Positions 32,401-40,429 of a DNA stretch of 51,000 nucleotides are shown here, piece after piece. Within the stretch, counting starts at the first letter, position 1. Each line of letters starts with the position of its first letter. Source of the DNA: Prorocentrum cordatum. Its lineage: Eukaryota > Sar > Dinophyceae > Prorocentrales > Prorocentraceae. The position numbers were made by a program, and so were the translations under genes. A model generated the notes under the pieces. That model was not told the DNA's origin and did no database searches. It worked only from the letters and a program-made list of their open reading frames with translations. The stretch covers positions 2,398,849 through 2,449,848 of the forward strand of contig CAUYUJ010016059.1 of assembly GCA_963575745.1 (NCBI GenBank), written 5' to 3'.

Positions 32401-33670
32401 GATAGCGCCCCCCTCGGCCGCACGCCCGCCCTGGTGGAGCTCGGCGGCGGTGGGGGACCTGGGCGGCCTCGACCAGTGGACGCGGGTGCCCCGGCAGCGG
32501 CGTGCGGAGTCGGAGTGGTGTCGCATGGCGCTGAAGCTGGTGCAGCTGTGGACGCTGAAGGACTTCGACAGCACGCTCGGCTACCCAGGCGAGGGCCCTG
32601 GGAGGACGCTCGCCGTGGTCTGGCTCAGCCTTGTCATGATGACGGGAGGCGCGCGCGTGGCTGGCGAACCTCCGGCGCCGCGGCCCGCGGTGGACCTGCG
32701 CCTGCGGCCTCAGACCGGCACCAAGACCGCGCAGATGCGCCGGCTCCTCCTGCAACAGTTCGAGACGTGGCTGATGGCGCTGGACGGCGGCTGCTCCGTG
32801 GCCGAGCTGGTGGTGCAGCTGCCGCGGGTGGTCTCCAGCATCGTCGCCTCGTACGGGCAGGTGCTCTACTCGCGGGGCCGCAGCCTGAAGCACTACACGG
32901 AGACCATCAACGCGATCGTGGACACCGAGCGGTCCCTGCGCAGGCACATGGGCGCGGCGTGGGACGTGTCGGCGGCGTGGCAGTTCGCGGTGCCGACGCG
33001 CCACCGGTATCCCACGCCTCTGCCGGTGCTGCGGGCGCTGGTGGCGCTGGCGCTCAGCTGGCAGTGGATCGACATGGCCGTCCTGATCTTCCTGGCGTTC
33101 ACGTGCATGCTGCGCCCAGGCGAGGCGCACGGCCTGAGCTACTCGGACCTGCTGCTGCCATCCCAGCTGATGTCCGAGTCCGAGGTGTGCTACGTGAAGG
33201 TGCGCGAGCCTAAGGCTCGCTGGGCGGTGGCGCGCATGGAGCACGCCAGGTGTGACGAGGTGGCGCTGGTCAGGCTGCTGGAGCGCCTGGCCGTCGGGCG
33301 GCCGCGCGGGGAGAAGGTCTTCAGGGGCACCTACCAGCACTTCCGGAGGTGCCACGACGCCCTCGTGCAGTTCTTCGGCATCGCGGCCACGGAAGCGCAC
33401 GGCCTGACGCCGGCGTCGCACCGTGGGGGAGGCGCCACTTTCTTCTTCCAGCAGAGCGAGGACCTGCCGCGTACGCAGTGGCGCGGCAGGTGGAGGCAGC
33501 TAAAGTCCATGGAGATCTACATCCAGGAGGTCGCTGCCGTCGCGTTCGTGCCGAACCTGACGCAGGCCTCGCGTGAGCTTGTGGGCAGGTTTGCCGCCGC
33601 TCTGCCCGGCCTGCTCGCTCGCGCCACCGCCTCTGTAACGTCGGCGTGGCCCGAGCGTGGCAAAATCTGA
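29420..33670 (+). CDS. Retroelement Pol: RT, split RNase H with C5-MTase-like insert, tyrosine recombinase, 1416 aa
   Basis: ATG 29,420 is the only ATG of this frame near the 5' end; sequence between 29,361 and 29,420 also looks protein-like, so a -1 fusion with ORF2 is possible. The open frame extends left over ORF2, but only as a shadow. Numbering from this Met. RT: motif A DVSDFYPSF (Asp304/307), motif B MGDLNAIDFAQ (359), motif C QIDDH (Asp406-407). RNase H part 1: CSDAS (Asp570). Methyltransferase-like insert: VLEVCSGRD (about 648), CAPPCRTFS (Cys711), LEHP (Glu765), then CSFGAPFQKPT. RNase H part 2: INRLEV (Glu913), LLDSTVALGA (Asp938), IPADGPSRG (Asp987). Tyrosine recombinase: MLRPGEA (Arg1232), SHRGGGA (Arg1335), GRW (Arg1357), IYIQE (Tyr1367). 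Every catalytic motif I could check is present and there is no internal stop. RT and RNase H would make cDNA; the recombinase would insert a circular product. Confidence 0.85.
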   Translation: MVRRLLRSRTRLGYFLYSCMQFSGAPSESPTRTCLKLFPMAPPYPWTIGTPPYTSPRCRERWKKLQVAKLQVNLMVVACSFLALGSQRWCPASCRTGMGLSEVQRERVPHLLALAKQLGRTPYDMSGRGKMKLHSLLQFAMQLRGAAPGQQVRAPPPLAVAPFVASRATFCKQEAHFDPVYHLPVFEAAAYLGPAMIERARPLDHGLKTMRQTGSMTEIVAFATDLDRSHKLYLAKPEEVDMDQACKLIPVYRDQQRDRIVWDRRIRNAAEHPLQSGSQRLVSAHALCDYELDDGCVPVLFAEDVSDFYPSFDATPAKARTNILGRKVPTHMLRHTRAFAERGSELGEYCVVCVASLLMGDLNAIDFAQGAHEAVLQAGGSLADAVRVQHHRPFPRGPHAELLQIDDHIGLGQRVRGSRRLPAALVQSFDGARAQYAKEGLVAADDKRVAGASAGFALGAELLSSGHIGAERLRRAGLALLSSGIAAHGLVSGALLRRTVASWVHVVGFRRPAMCLLDEVFRSLPEVPRDDDVFELGAGARQELMLLSMLAPTFVTNLKAQVASRVVCSDASHLCMASVVADVAQPIVREIWRHRDQRGWYTQLNSKEVAYIRAHKRLEDRAWLQDIDEELLPGVKVPRWHLLEVFDVLEVCSGRDAPWSRAHAAAGLRVGPRIDPKTHPIWDLRSIRIVEWILFLIINGRVAYVQCAPPCRTFSLARQPRLRSRTHPLGLDPSDEDTLLGTVLLFRCLLILWTARRYRRHGSLEHPAWAYTWYVQQVMALFAKPGCGMLVFAACSFGAPFQKPTKLGLVHCDFLMPLARPCVHGRKAHRSPLVGAARTAPAAAYSARLCDEWAELTRAQLAAEAPLVGVEPAPEATAGRLEQPFVNDLIRCCRWRAFTCEPCPPVTHINRLEVRAHLRARGKAAREQPGTRQPFLLDSTVALGACAKGRSASHALNDDLKVGLPDVLGFDVYPGYDFAPTRLIPADGPSRGRGIAPPSAARPPWWSSAAVGDLGGLDQWTRVPRQRRAESEWCRMALKLVQLWTLKDFDSTLGYPGEGPGRTLAVVWLSLVMMTGGARVAGEPPAPRPAVDLRLRPQTGTKTAQMRRLLLQQFETWLMALDGGCSVAELVVQLPRVVSSIVASYGQVLYSRGRSLKHYTETINAIVDTERSLRRHMGAAWDVSAAWQFAVPTRHRYPTPLPVLRALVALALSWQWIDMAVLIFLAFTCMLRPGEAHGLSYSDLLLPSQLMSESEVCYVKVREPKARWAVARMEHARCDEVALVRLLERLAVGRPRGEKVFRGTYQHFRRCHDALVQFFGIAATEAHGLTPASHRGGGATFFFQQSEDLPRTQWRGRWRQLKSMEIYIQEVAAVAFVPNLTQASRELVGRFAAALPGLLARATASVTSAWPERGKI

Positions 33671-33750
33671 GTGCTGCTCTTCTCACTGCCCGGGGATCGT
33701 CTGCCCTGATCTCCCCTCGTGCTGTTTTCGAGCTGTGTGGAGGTTTGGGT
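33671..33750 (+). other. Retroelement 3' untranslated stretch
   Basis: 80 bp between the Pol stop (TGA 33,668-33,670) and repeat B1. No repeat or ORF of note. Confidence 0.6.
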
Positions 33751-33871
33751 CAGGAGCCGTGGAGCCTCGTCCGAGCCCGTCTCCGGTTCGGTGCGCCTTT
33801 TTAGATCGGCTTCGCCATTGCACAATCCCTGAGTGCCGGAGAAAAACACTTGCGGTAGGAGGGAAGCCTGA
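33751..33871 (+). repeat. Split direct repeat B1
   Basis: 121 bp starting CAGGAGCCGTGGAGCC and ending GGAAGCCTGA. Matches B2 (33,934) at a constant offset of 183 with one substitution (C/T in the T-run near 33,797). Its last five bases are the first five of A2. Confidence 0.9.
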
Positions 33872-33912
33872 CTCGTAGGCTTCAGGACGGGAGCAATGGC
33901 CTCAGCCGTCAC
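33867..33912 (+). repeat. Split direct repeat A2
   Basis: Identical to A1 over 46 bp, including the ATG. It is followed by a 21-bp C-rich spacer (33,913-33,933) before B2. Confidence 0.9.
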
Positions 33913-33933
33913 CCGCCCGCCTCCCCGCGCCTC

Positions 33934-34054
33934 CAGGAGCCGTGGAGCCTCGTCCGAGCCCGTCTCCGGTTCGGTGCGCTTTTTTAGATCGGCTTCGCCA
34001 TTGCACAATCCCTGAGTGCCGGAGAAAAACACTTGCGGTAGGAGGGAAGCCTGA
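33934..34054 (+). repeat. Split direct repeat B2 (right terminus)
   Basis: Second B copy. Similarity stops after CCTGA at 34,054, which defines the right end of the element; GCAAGCTTCCCCC follows. Confidence 0.9.
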
Positions 34055-34139
34055 GCAAGCTTCCCCCAAGCAGCGTTTGCATTTAGGAGTTCTTACTTCT
34101 TCGCCTTGAAGTGATTGGTAGGGTATTCCAGGTTTTCGT

Positions 34140-34800
34140 TCCGTTGCCGACCGTGCTGCCTCGCAGGCGCCCCGTGCGCTGGGTGGGTCTCCCGAGGGCT
34201 CGCCAAGTCGTCGACCGCGCTGCCTCGTGGGCGCCTCGCGGGCGCCCCCCGTGCGCTTGGGGGGTTGGCCAAGGTTGGCCCGCGTTGCCGACCTCCTCCT
34301 CCTCCCCTTTTCCTCCTCCCCATCCTCCTCCTCCTCCTTCCTCCCCCTCCTCCTCCTCCCCTTTTCCTCCTCCCCTTTTCCTCCTCCTTCTCCCCCTCCT
34401 CCTCCCCCTCCTCCTCCTCCTCCTCCTCCTCCTCCTCCTCCTCCTCCTCCCCTGCCGCTTCTTGGACGCCTGTGGGCGCCCCGTGGGCTGGGCGGGGGGG
34501 GGGGGTGCCGAGGTTGCGCCGCGTGGCCGCCCGTGCCGCCCCAGGCGCTCGTGGGCGACCCGTGCGCTTGGGGGAGGAGGAGGAGGAGGAGGAGGAGGAG
34601 GAGGAGGAGGAGGAGGAGGAGGAGGAGGAGGAGGAGGAGGAGGAGGAGGAGGAGGAGGAGGAGGTTGCGCCGCGTGGCCGACCGTGCCGCTTCGTGGGCG
34701 CTCGTGGGCGCCCCGCCCGCGCGCCCGGGGCGCTCTGTCGAGCCTGCGCCACGTCGTCGCCCGTGCCACCTCTGCGCTCGTGGGCGCTCCGTGCGCTGAG
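34140..34800. repeat. GTGCCGC-TCGTGGGCGCC repeat units with (TCC)n and (GGA)n expansions
   Basis: Several diverged units share CGTGCCGCTTCGTGGGCGCC and CCGTGCGCTTGGGGG. Two units contain expanded trinucleotides: (TCC/CTC)n at 34,289-34,450 and, complementary to it, (GGA)n at 34,575-34,663. The frames here are simple-repeat translations (poly-Pro, poly-Ser, poly-Glu, poly-Gly). Confidence 0.8.
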
Positions 34801-34819
34801 TTTACACCACGTCGACAGG

Positions 34820-35035
34820 GCTCGCTTCGATTCCTCCGATTCGATTCGATTCGATTTCGATGGATTCCGATTCCGATTCGATTCGATCTGGGATTCCGAT
34901 TTGAGTTCCGATTTCTTATTGGAGGCATACCAGTCTGCCGATTTCTGCCGATCCGACTTTTCCCGACTCAGCTGCCGATTTCCGACGATCCGATTCATGC
35001 CGATCGCCGATCCGACTTGTGGATCCGATCCTGGG
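34820..35035. repeat. GATTCCGATTC/GCCGATCCGAC short repeats
   Basis: CGATTC units at 34,820-34,920, then GCCGAT(C/T)CGA-type units to about 35,030. No coding signal. Confidence 0.8.
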
Positions 35036-35074
35036 CTCTCCTGCGTCGATGTCACGACCTAGCTCAAATCAAGA

Positions 35075-35250
35075 CGGGGTACACCGCACAGCTTACACCG
35101 CATAACTTGCACCACATAGCTTTGACCTTACAGCGTTCACCTCCAGCTAGAACAACATGTATCAAACTAGACATAAATTACACCACATAGGTTGCACGGC
35201 ATCGTTCGCAGCTCAGACAACAGAGCTTACACGACATGGCATGCACGATA
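35075..35250 (-). repeat. TGTGGTGCAA repeat, block 3, complemented
   Basis: Reads as ACACCGCATAACTTGCACCA and variants on the plus strand; complement of blocks 1 and 2. Confidence 0.7.
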
Positions 35251-35632
35251 GAGCTCACTTTGTATGTGTATATGCCTTTATTGGTTTGTTTCCAGGGTGA
35301 AGCCGTGATGCCGTTCGCGATGTCTGGGCTCCCGCTGCCCGCCCCGTGGCCCCAGAACCGTCGAAGAACGGCTCATGATGAAAAGCTGGTCCCTGGGAAA
35401 GCCTCCGGGGCAATGACCGCTCTCCCTCGGGGGTCCGCTGTTCTTCGTGCTACGACGGGGCATCCCTCGTGGGCGGCGGGCCGGGCACCCGGGCCGCGAC
35501 CCCACGGATATACCGCGTTTTTTTGCGCGGACGCCCCGCGTGGAACGCATCCGTGCGACCGCGTATCCGCGGGATCGCGCCCCTGCATCCCGACCGTGAG
35601 GGCGCGGATACGGATATGGTCACCGCTCGTGA

Positions 35633-37078
35633 ATCCTTGGCGGCGCACGCCACTTCACGCGGCGCGTACCGAGGCAGGCGGCCATTCGAAGAGGGCCCCC
35701 CGTGTCTCTCACAGAAGCTCTCCTGGCGGGGCTCCCAGAGAGACCCAGCAAAAGGGCGCCCCCCTCAAACACGCACCCCTTCTGCGCGCCGCCAGCATCC
35801 GAGAAGCAGAGCTCGACAGAGTTCAAGAAAATCTCCACCGGGACATGCGGCGACCACGGGATGGCCCCCATTCTGGACGAGACTTTGTGTGCTGCGGCCG
35901 CGCAGACTCTCAACGAGCCGGACGTCACGGTGACCGCCACGGTCTTGCCCAACCGCCCCGAGGGTTGCTATTTCTACAAGGAGACCGGCACCGCCGACTT
36001 CGACGACACCGTCGACGGTCTCTGGCTCTCCATCAGCGCAGACAACAGGGGCCACGGTGCGGAGCAGTCCGACGTGGGCGCCGGAATGATCCGGTCGCCC
36101 CTGTGCGCGCCACACTCGGACTGCGGGATGGTAGACGTGGACATCGAGTACGAGGGTGTGGCGTACAGCCACATGGTGCCCATCCCCAGCGCGGGGGTCT
36201 GCTGCGAGAAGTGCCAGGTCGACAGCCGCTGCGGCTCGTGGACCTGGTCGCACAGGGAGCGCGACGACCACGGCGAGGCGTACGTGTGCAGTCTGCTGGA
36301 GCCCCAGCAGGACCGTGCAGTGCCGACGAGGCTGCACAGGAAGGGCTTCGTGTCGGGGCTGCCCGTCCGCGACCGCAGGCCCGGCTCGCTCTACTGCGTG
36401 GCTCTGATGCAGCCAGAGGGCTACGAGCTGCCGCTCCTCCAGATGCAGCACGCCGAGCGTGTGAGCGTCTTTGCCTGCGAGGAGCATGCTATCTTCAGCA
36501 ATGCCGAGGTCAAGGTGGGCCCAGGGATTTACACGAAGATCATCGAGAGCGACCTCAAGTGCGAGGTCGGAGGTGATGCAGGCACTGCCCTGAACGCTGG
36601 GATCTTCATAGTCCTCTGGAGGGCGGTCATCGACAGCGGCCGCTTTCGATTCCACGACTGGACAGTCAAAGTGGATCCTGATGCCGTCTTTTTCCCAGAC
36701 CGCCTGCGGGGGCGTTTGCATGATGTTGTCGAGGGCGTCAACGGGACTTACATCAACAACTGCAAGTACGGGCTACACGGCCCGATCGAGGTCTTCTCCC
36801 GGAACGCAATCGAGCTGTACGGCGAGAAGTACATGCAGTGCGAGCAGAAGTTTTGGTTCGCTTACTCCCATTGGGGCGAGGACATGTACATGGACCAGTG
36901 CCTGGAGAAGGTGCTTGGGGTCGAGCGGGTGGACGATGTCAGCATGATCTGTGAGGACCACTGCGATTGCCCTGAGTACGTGGACTGCACGAGCGGTGCG
37001 GTCACTTTCCACCCGTTCAAGACGGTAGCCGTCTACCGCCAGTGCATGCTCAACGCTGGCCTGGTGCTCAAGACATGA
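35633..37078 (+). CDS. PAN/apple-like plus glycosyltransferase-like protein, 5' exon missing
   Basis: The frame is open from 35,633 (after TGA at 35,630) to TGA at 37,076. No in-frame ATG occurs before 35,861 (MAPILDE), which lies inside the first conserved module, so the true start is in an upstream exon; TCTCTCACAG ending at 35,714 is a plausible acceptor. Numbering from 35,702. Cys module 49-135 (GTCGDHG, CYFYKE, LWLSISADNRGHG). PAN/apple-like domain about 150-225 (CCEKC 167-171, WTW). Glycosyltransferase-like domain about 270-440 (WTVKVDPDAVFFP with a DPD at 325-327, INNCKYG, GEDMYMDQC with Asp394, TFHPFK). DxD-type motifs bind sugar-nucleotide metal ions in GT-A enzymes, so a secretory-pathway or surface glycosylation role is inferred. 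No signal peptide is visible because the 5' end is missing. This architecture is frequent in dinoflagellates; substrate unknown. Confidence 0.7.
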   Translation: MLGGARHFTRRVPRQAAIRRGPPVSLTEALLAGLPERPSKRAPPSNTHPFCAPPASEKQSSTEFKKISTGTCGDHGMAPILDETLCAAAAQTLNEPDVTVTATVLPNRPEGCYFYKETGTADFDDTVDGLWLSISADNRGHGAEQSDVGAGMIRSPLCAPHSDCGMVDVDIEYEGVAYSHMVPIPSAGVCCEKCQVDSRCGSWTWSHRERDDHGEAYVCSLLEPQQDRAVPTRLHRKGFVSGLPVRDRRPGSLYCVALMQPEGYELPLLQMQHAERVSVFACEEHAIFSNAEVKVGPGIYTKIIESDLKCEVGGDAGTALNAGIFIVLWRAVIDSGRFRFHDWTVKVDPDAVFFPDRLRGRLHDVVEGVNGTYINNCKYGLHGPIEVFSRNAIELYGEKYMQCEQKFWFAYSHWGEDMYMDQCLEKVLGVERVDDVSMICEDHCDCPEYVDCTSGAVTFHPFKTVAVYRQCMLNAGLVLKT

Positions 37079-37440
37079 CATGGTCAAGCTCATTCTGGCT
37101 GCGGAGGCGCACTGGGCTAGCGATCACTAGGGCGCCCCAGTCGACTGACATCGCTTGCCAGTGAAGCACGTGTGGCATTCTTGTGAGTTGTAGTAGCTGC
37201 TGCAGTTGCACGTCTCTGAGACATCTTCTCGTTCATCGCCGGTTGGGCCACGTGCCCATGGTCCGTGATGGAGACGGCATAGCTAACAATTCTTGACGCT
37301 TCGCGTGTCTCCACCAGAATGGGTTGCTGCTTGCCCCGCCGCCTGATCCGCGGCCCCCGCGCGCGCCCGGGTAATTCGTCACGGCCGCAGCCCGACCGTG
37401 ACCGCTCGCCGCCGGCGCTTCCGCCTGCGGCTGTAAAAAA
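37079..37440. other. 3' flank of the glycosyltransferase-like gene
   Basis: No further ORF with a recognised domain. It contains GACGCTTCGCGTGTCTCCACC, related to the head of the composite repeat that follows, and an A-rich AAAAAATAAAAAAG tract at about 37,436. Confidence 0.45.
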
Positions 37441-37447
37441 AATAAAA

Positions 37448-38055
37448 AAGTGTCTCCACCAGCCCATCCAGAAACGATGCCCATGAGAGTTGGCGGGGGG
37501 AGAGAGGAAGAGACACGCAGAGTCAAACAGCGAGGGAGGCCTGGGAGGCTCCGTGGCCATCTCGAGCCGTCTTGGAGCGGTCTTGGGGCCGCTTGGAGCA
37601 TCTTGGGAGCCATCTTGAGCCAGCTCGAGCTAACTGAGCCATCTTGGAGGTTATCTTGGGCTCTCTAAGGCCGCTTAGGGGGCCATTCGGGAGCCTCTTG
37701 GAGGCCTCTTGGGGCCTCTTGGAACCCTCTTGGGGCCTCTTGGGGCGCTAGTGGAACCCTCTTGGGGGCATCTGGGGAGCCCTGGAGAGCCTCTGGGGGA
37801 CATCTTGGAGGCGCTCGGTCAAAAGACGGGGGGTACTCGATTTAGGTCCCCCCCTTGGGGGCCACGATCCTCGTGAGGGGTGGCAAAAATTGACCCTCCC
37901 AATGGCCGAACAAGGAGCCTCGTACAGCTCGCCATCCCTCCCAAAAACCACGGGGAGGGGAGGGGGAGGGCTCCCCTCCCCGAAGGGAAGAGGGGTTGTG
38001 GAATTTGAAAAGGACCCTCCTTAGACCACCTGTCGCCCAAAGGGCTGGTGGGATT
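37448..38055 (+). repeat. Composite repeat with CTTGGAGCC array, copy 2
   Basis: Head TCTCCACCAGCCCATCCAGA, CTTGGAGCC/CTTGGGGCC array (37,545-37,815), tail with CCCCTCCCCGAAGGG, TTAGACCACCT and AAAGGGCTGGTGGGATTC. Same order as 12,895-14,275 but with a much shorter array. Confidence 0.7.
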
Positions 38056-38504
38056 CGTCGTTTGCGACGTGGGCCTGTCTCACATTTGGAGGCTCCCCTG
38101 CCCCGCGAAGAGCGGAGCGCGCTCCAATCCAGATCGCCATCGAGTCCCGCTCCTCGATCGAGGCCTGGTTGGCAGCTCTATCGCCCCAGTCCTGCCTGCT
38201 TGTCCCTCCTGCTGTTGCTGGCGCTACTCCCCTCGAGTCTGTGCTGCAGGTGTTGGCATTGTCTTGCAGGATTCCCTCTGGCATGTTTTTGTTGAGTCAG
38301 CTTTGTCTTCCATTGCTCTCACAGGGCCAGCCACCCTTGAAGGCCGTGTACTCTGACAGTGTCCTTCCGAATCTGTATTGCAGGGACGGGTTGCGGCTCC
38401 TGGTCGTTCGTTCCTCCGCCCCAGGAGTCCAAGTTTCTTGTTTCTTGTGCAAGCGGCGGGCCTGGGGCTCTGGCGTCCCGCGACCGGTTTCTTTCAGGAT
38501 GCGC
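38056..38504. other. Gene-free stretch
   Basis: No domain, RNA gene or shared repeat was recognised. Confidence 0.4.
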
Positions 38505-38735
38505 TCACCCCTCGCAGGCGATTTCTCTCCCCCAATCCCCGACTTCCGCCAGAAAAGTTTGGTCGCTCAGAAAAGGGGAGGAATCTTGGGATACATCCCG
38601 AGGGGGCTATTCGGACGCACCCCTGTCGAGGATGGACGCCCCCCCCCTCGTATATCCCAGGGTTGGGCCCCAAATTGTTGATCCTCTCGAAAACCTCACG
38701 GAGCCTGGGATAGGGGTCGACGCATCCCCTGTTAA
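38505..38735 (+). repeat. Dispersed TGGGATAC-type repeat, copy 2
   Basis: Partner of 12,390-12,625; the GGGGGCTATTCGGACGCACC core is identical and the flanks are diverged. Confidence 0.75.
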
Positions 38736-40420
38736 CCCCCCTGGTTCCTCTTGGGATGCCCCTCACCCGCCTCCCCGAGAGGCAGCGCGGGGCGACGCAG
38801 AGCATGTGCAGAGCGGGCGCAGCGGGGCGCGGCGCAGCGCGGGAGGCAGTGCAGCGCGATGTGGTGCAAGGGGGGCTGTGTATCAGTGCACGGCAATGCG
38901 GCGATTTGTGAAGCAAGCCAGATGCAATGCGAAGCCATGGCAGGCCATTTCAATTGATACGAGCCGTGGCCCCGCATTGCAGAGCGTTGCACTCAAAAAG
39001 TCAGTGGAAAGACGAGCAGCGCCCCCAGGAGAGGGAACGTGGCACGCTGTGACATGTGGCAGCTCGTCTCATTCGCGTTCCGCCTTGTTGCCTTGCAGCC
39101 GTAAGCGTCAGCCCGTCCATCGCGTATACGTCTACACCAGAATGTTCTTGGAATCCCTCTGACCCCAAAGGGACGTCCTACTTGGGCGTCCGATGCGGGA
39201 TCTGCCCGCTGAGTTTCCCGCCTAGGCCCCTTGCTTGCGCTCGCGGGGATCTCGCTCGCCGTCCTCTCTCGCCCGCCGTCCTCTCGGCAACACTGCTCAA
39301 CGAATCCAGGCGCGCCGCGGTGCCAAAAGGTGACCACTGGCGGCAGAATTTGCTTGCAAGAGCGTGGCCCCACTGTAGCTCCGAGGCTGGAGTTCGTAAC
39401 GCATCTGCCGCCCGGAGGACTCATGCCCCAGGGGGATGGGCGGTGGATGCGGATACCGTCAGGCGCCCCTGTGTCCAGGGAATGTCCACATCCGTTGCCC
39501 TCTGGCGCCCTGGGACGTCAGCTCCCTGGGCGGTGAAGAAGCACCAGGAAGCTGGACACAGATGACGCAGCCAGCCTGGGCGAGAGCTGGGCACACGTGT
39601 GGCCGCATTTTCCTCGGGCGCCCAGCCCTTGTATGGCCACGGGCGCGCTGGGCTTCCGCCTGTGTGTCCAGCGCGTTGCCCCCAGATGCTCCACACGCGT
39701 GGATCCAGCCATATGGGGGGAAGCAACATTTTGACCGATACCGCTGCTCCCTGGACCTCTCCCAAGGTGCGTTTTGACCAGGATTTCGAGGCGAGCCCAG
39801 CCAGCGAGAACGAAGACAGGGACTGTTGGCACCTTTTCCTCCCCCGAGCTTCCTGGCATGATGCTCTGGCCTCGGTCTTGTCCGGGTCCACCGGGTCCAA
39901 GGCGCGTCTCAACGTCGGCCGCGGAACGCCGCTGCGGCAGATGGCCTGCGGCGAGCCGCGTCTTCCTTCGTCCAGACCGCGCCGTCCCCGCCGCCCGTGC
40001 CAGTTCGACAGGAGAATCGAGAGTTGCGGAATACGCGTAGATGTGGTGATCTTTTTTCGCCTCCCTTCGGCACCATCCAAGCATAGTTAGACGATATTCG
40101 CATCGGCCACGCAAGAGCGACGCACACGTTCGGACATCTCGAAGCAGTTACAGCCCAGCGTATGATTAAGAAGCCTCCTCATGAAAAGCTGGGCCCGCGT
40201 TTCTTAACCGATTTGACGGAAAGCTGGCCCAGTTTCTTTTCCAGTGATAGCGGTAGAAGTTGGCCCAGGCTTGTTTCAAGAAACTTCTGAAAAGTTGGTC
40301 CAGGTTTCTCAAATTATAATTTCATTGGTCTTGTTGTTGGCTGTTTCTTCGCTTCGTGGTATTAACAGGTGTTGTGCTACTATGTGTTCTGGTCGGACGT
40401 GCGTCTCCAACAGAGGTGCA
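38736..40420. other. 1.7 kb without a recognisable gene
   Basis: Several 100-220-residue frames exist on both strands without domains or consistent codon use. A GGTGCGTTTTGACCAGGATT segment (39,766) resembles the complement of about 44,270-44,305, a minor dispersed repeat. A GCAGCGCGG-type purine-rich tract lies at 38,790-38,860. Confidence 0.4.
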
Positions 40421-40429
40421 GAGTAGGGT

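Larger units (their letters stand above)
26281..34054 (+). mobile_element. Complete tyrosine-recombinase retrotransposon (DIRS order, PAT/Ngaro-like split repeats), 7774 bp
   Basis: Boundaries come from split direct repeats: A1 (26,281-26,326) at the left; B1 (33,751-33,871), A2 (33,867-33,912) and B2 (33,934-34,054) at the right. A1 = A2 over 46 bp; B1 and B2 differ at one base in 121. B1 and A2 overlap in CCTGA, which also starts A1 and ends B2, so B1-A2 resembles a circle junction. No target-site duplication is seen, as expected for recombinase-mediated insertion of a circular DNA intermediate. Coding order: N-terminal ORF, Gag-like ORF, Pol with RT, RNase H interrupted by a methyltransferase-like domain, and tyrosine recombinase. 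Near-identical repeats and long intact ORFs suggest a recent, possibly active copy. Classification rests on domain order and repeat topology; the enzymes are inferred from motifs. Confidence 0.85.
34064..35250 (-). mobile_element. TIR-like element copy C, inverted, probably incomplete
   Basis: The terminus CCCCAAGCAGCGTTTGCATT with the following TTCTTACTT aligns with the complemented right ends of copies A and B, so it is the right end in inverted orientation. As predicted, complemented TGTGGTGCAA repeats appear at the far side (35,075-35,250). No matching left TIR was found by 35,300. The interior is filled by TCC/GGA and GATTC arrays. The retroelement ends only 9 bp before this terminus. 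Confidence 0.45.

Noticed and set aside
35630-35720. GTG at 35,702 as the start of the glycosyltransferase-like gene
   Set aside because: A eukaryotic nuclear gene should use ATG; the frame continues open upstream and a splice acceptor-like TCTCTCACAG overlaps the position.
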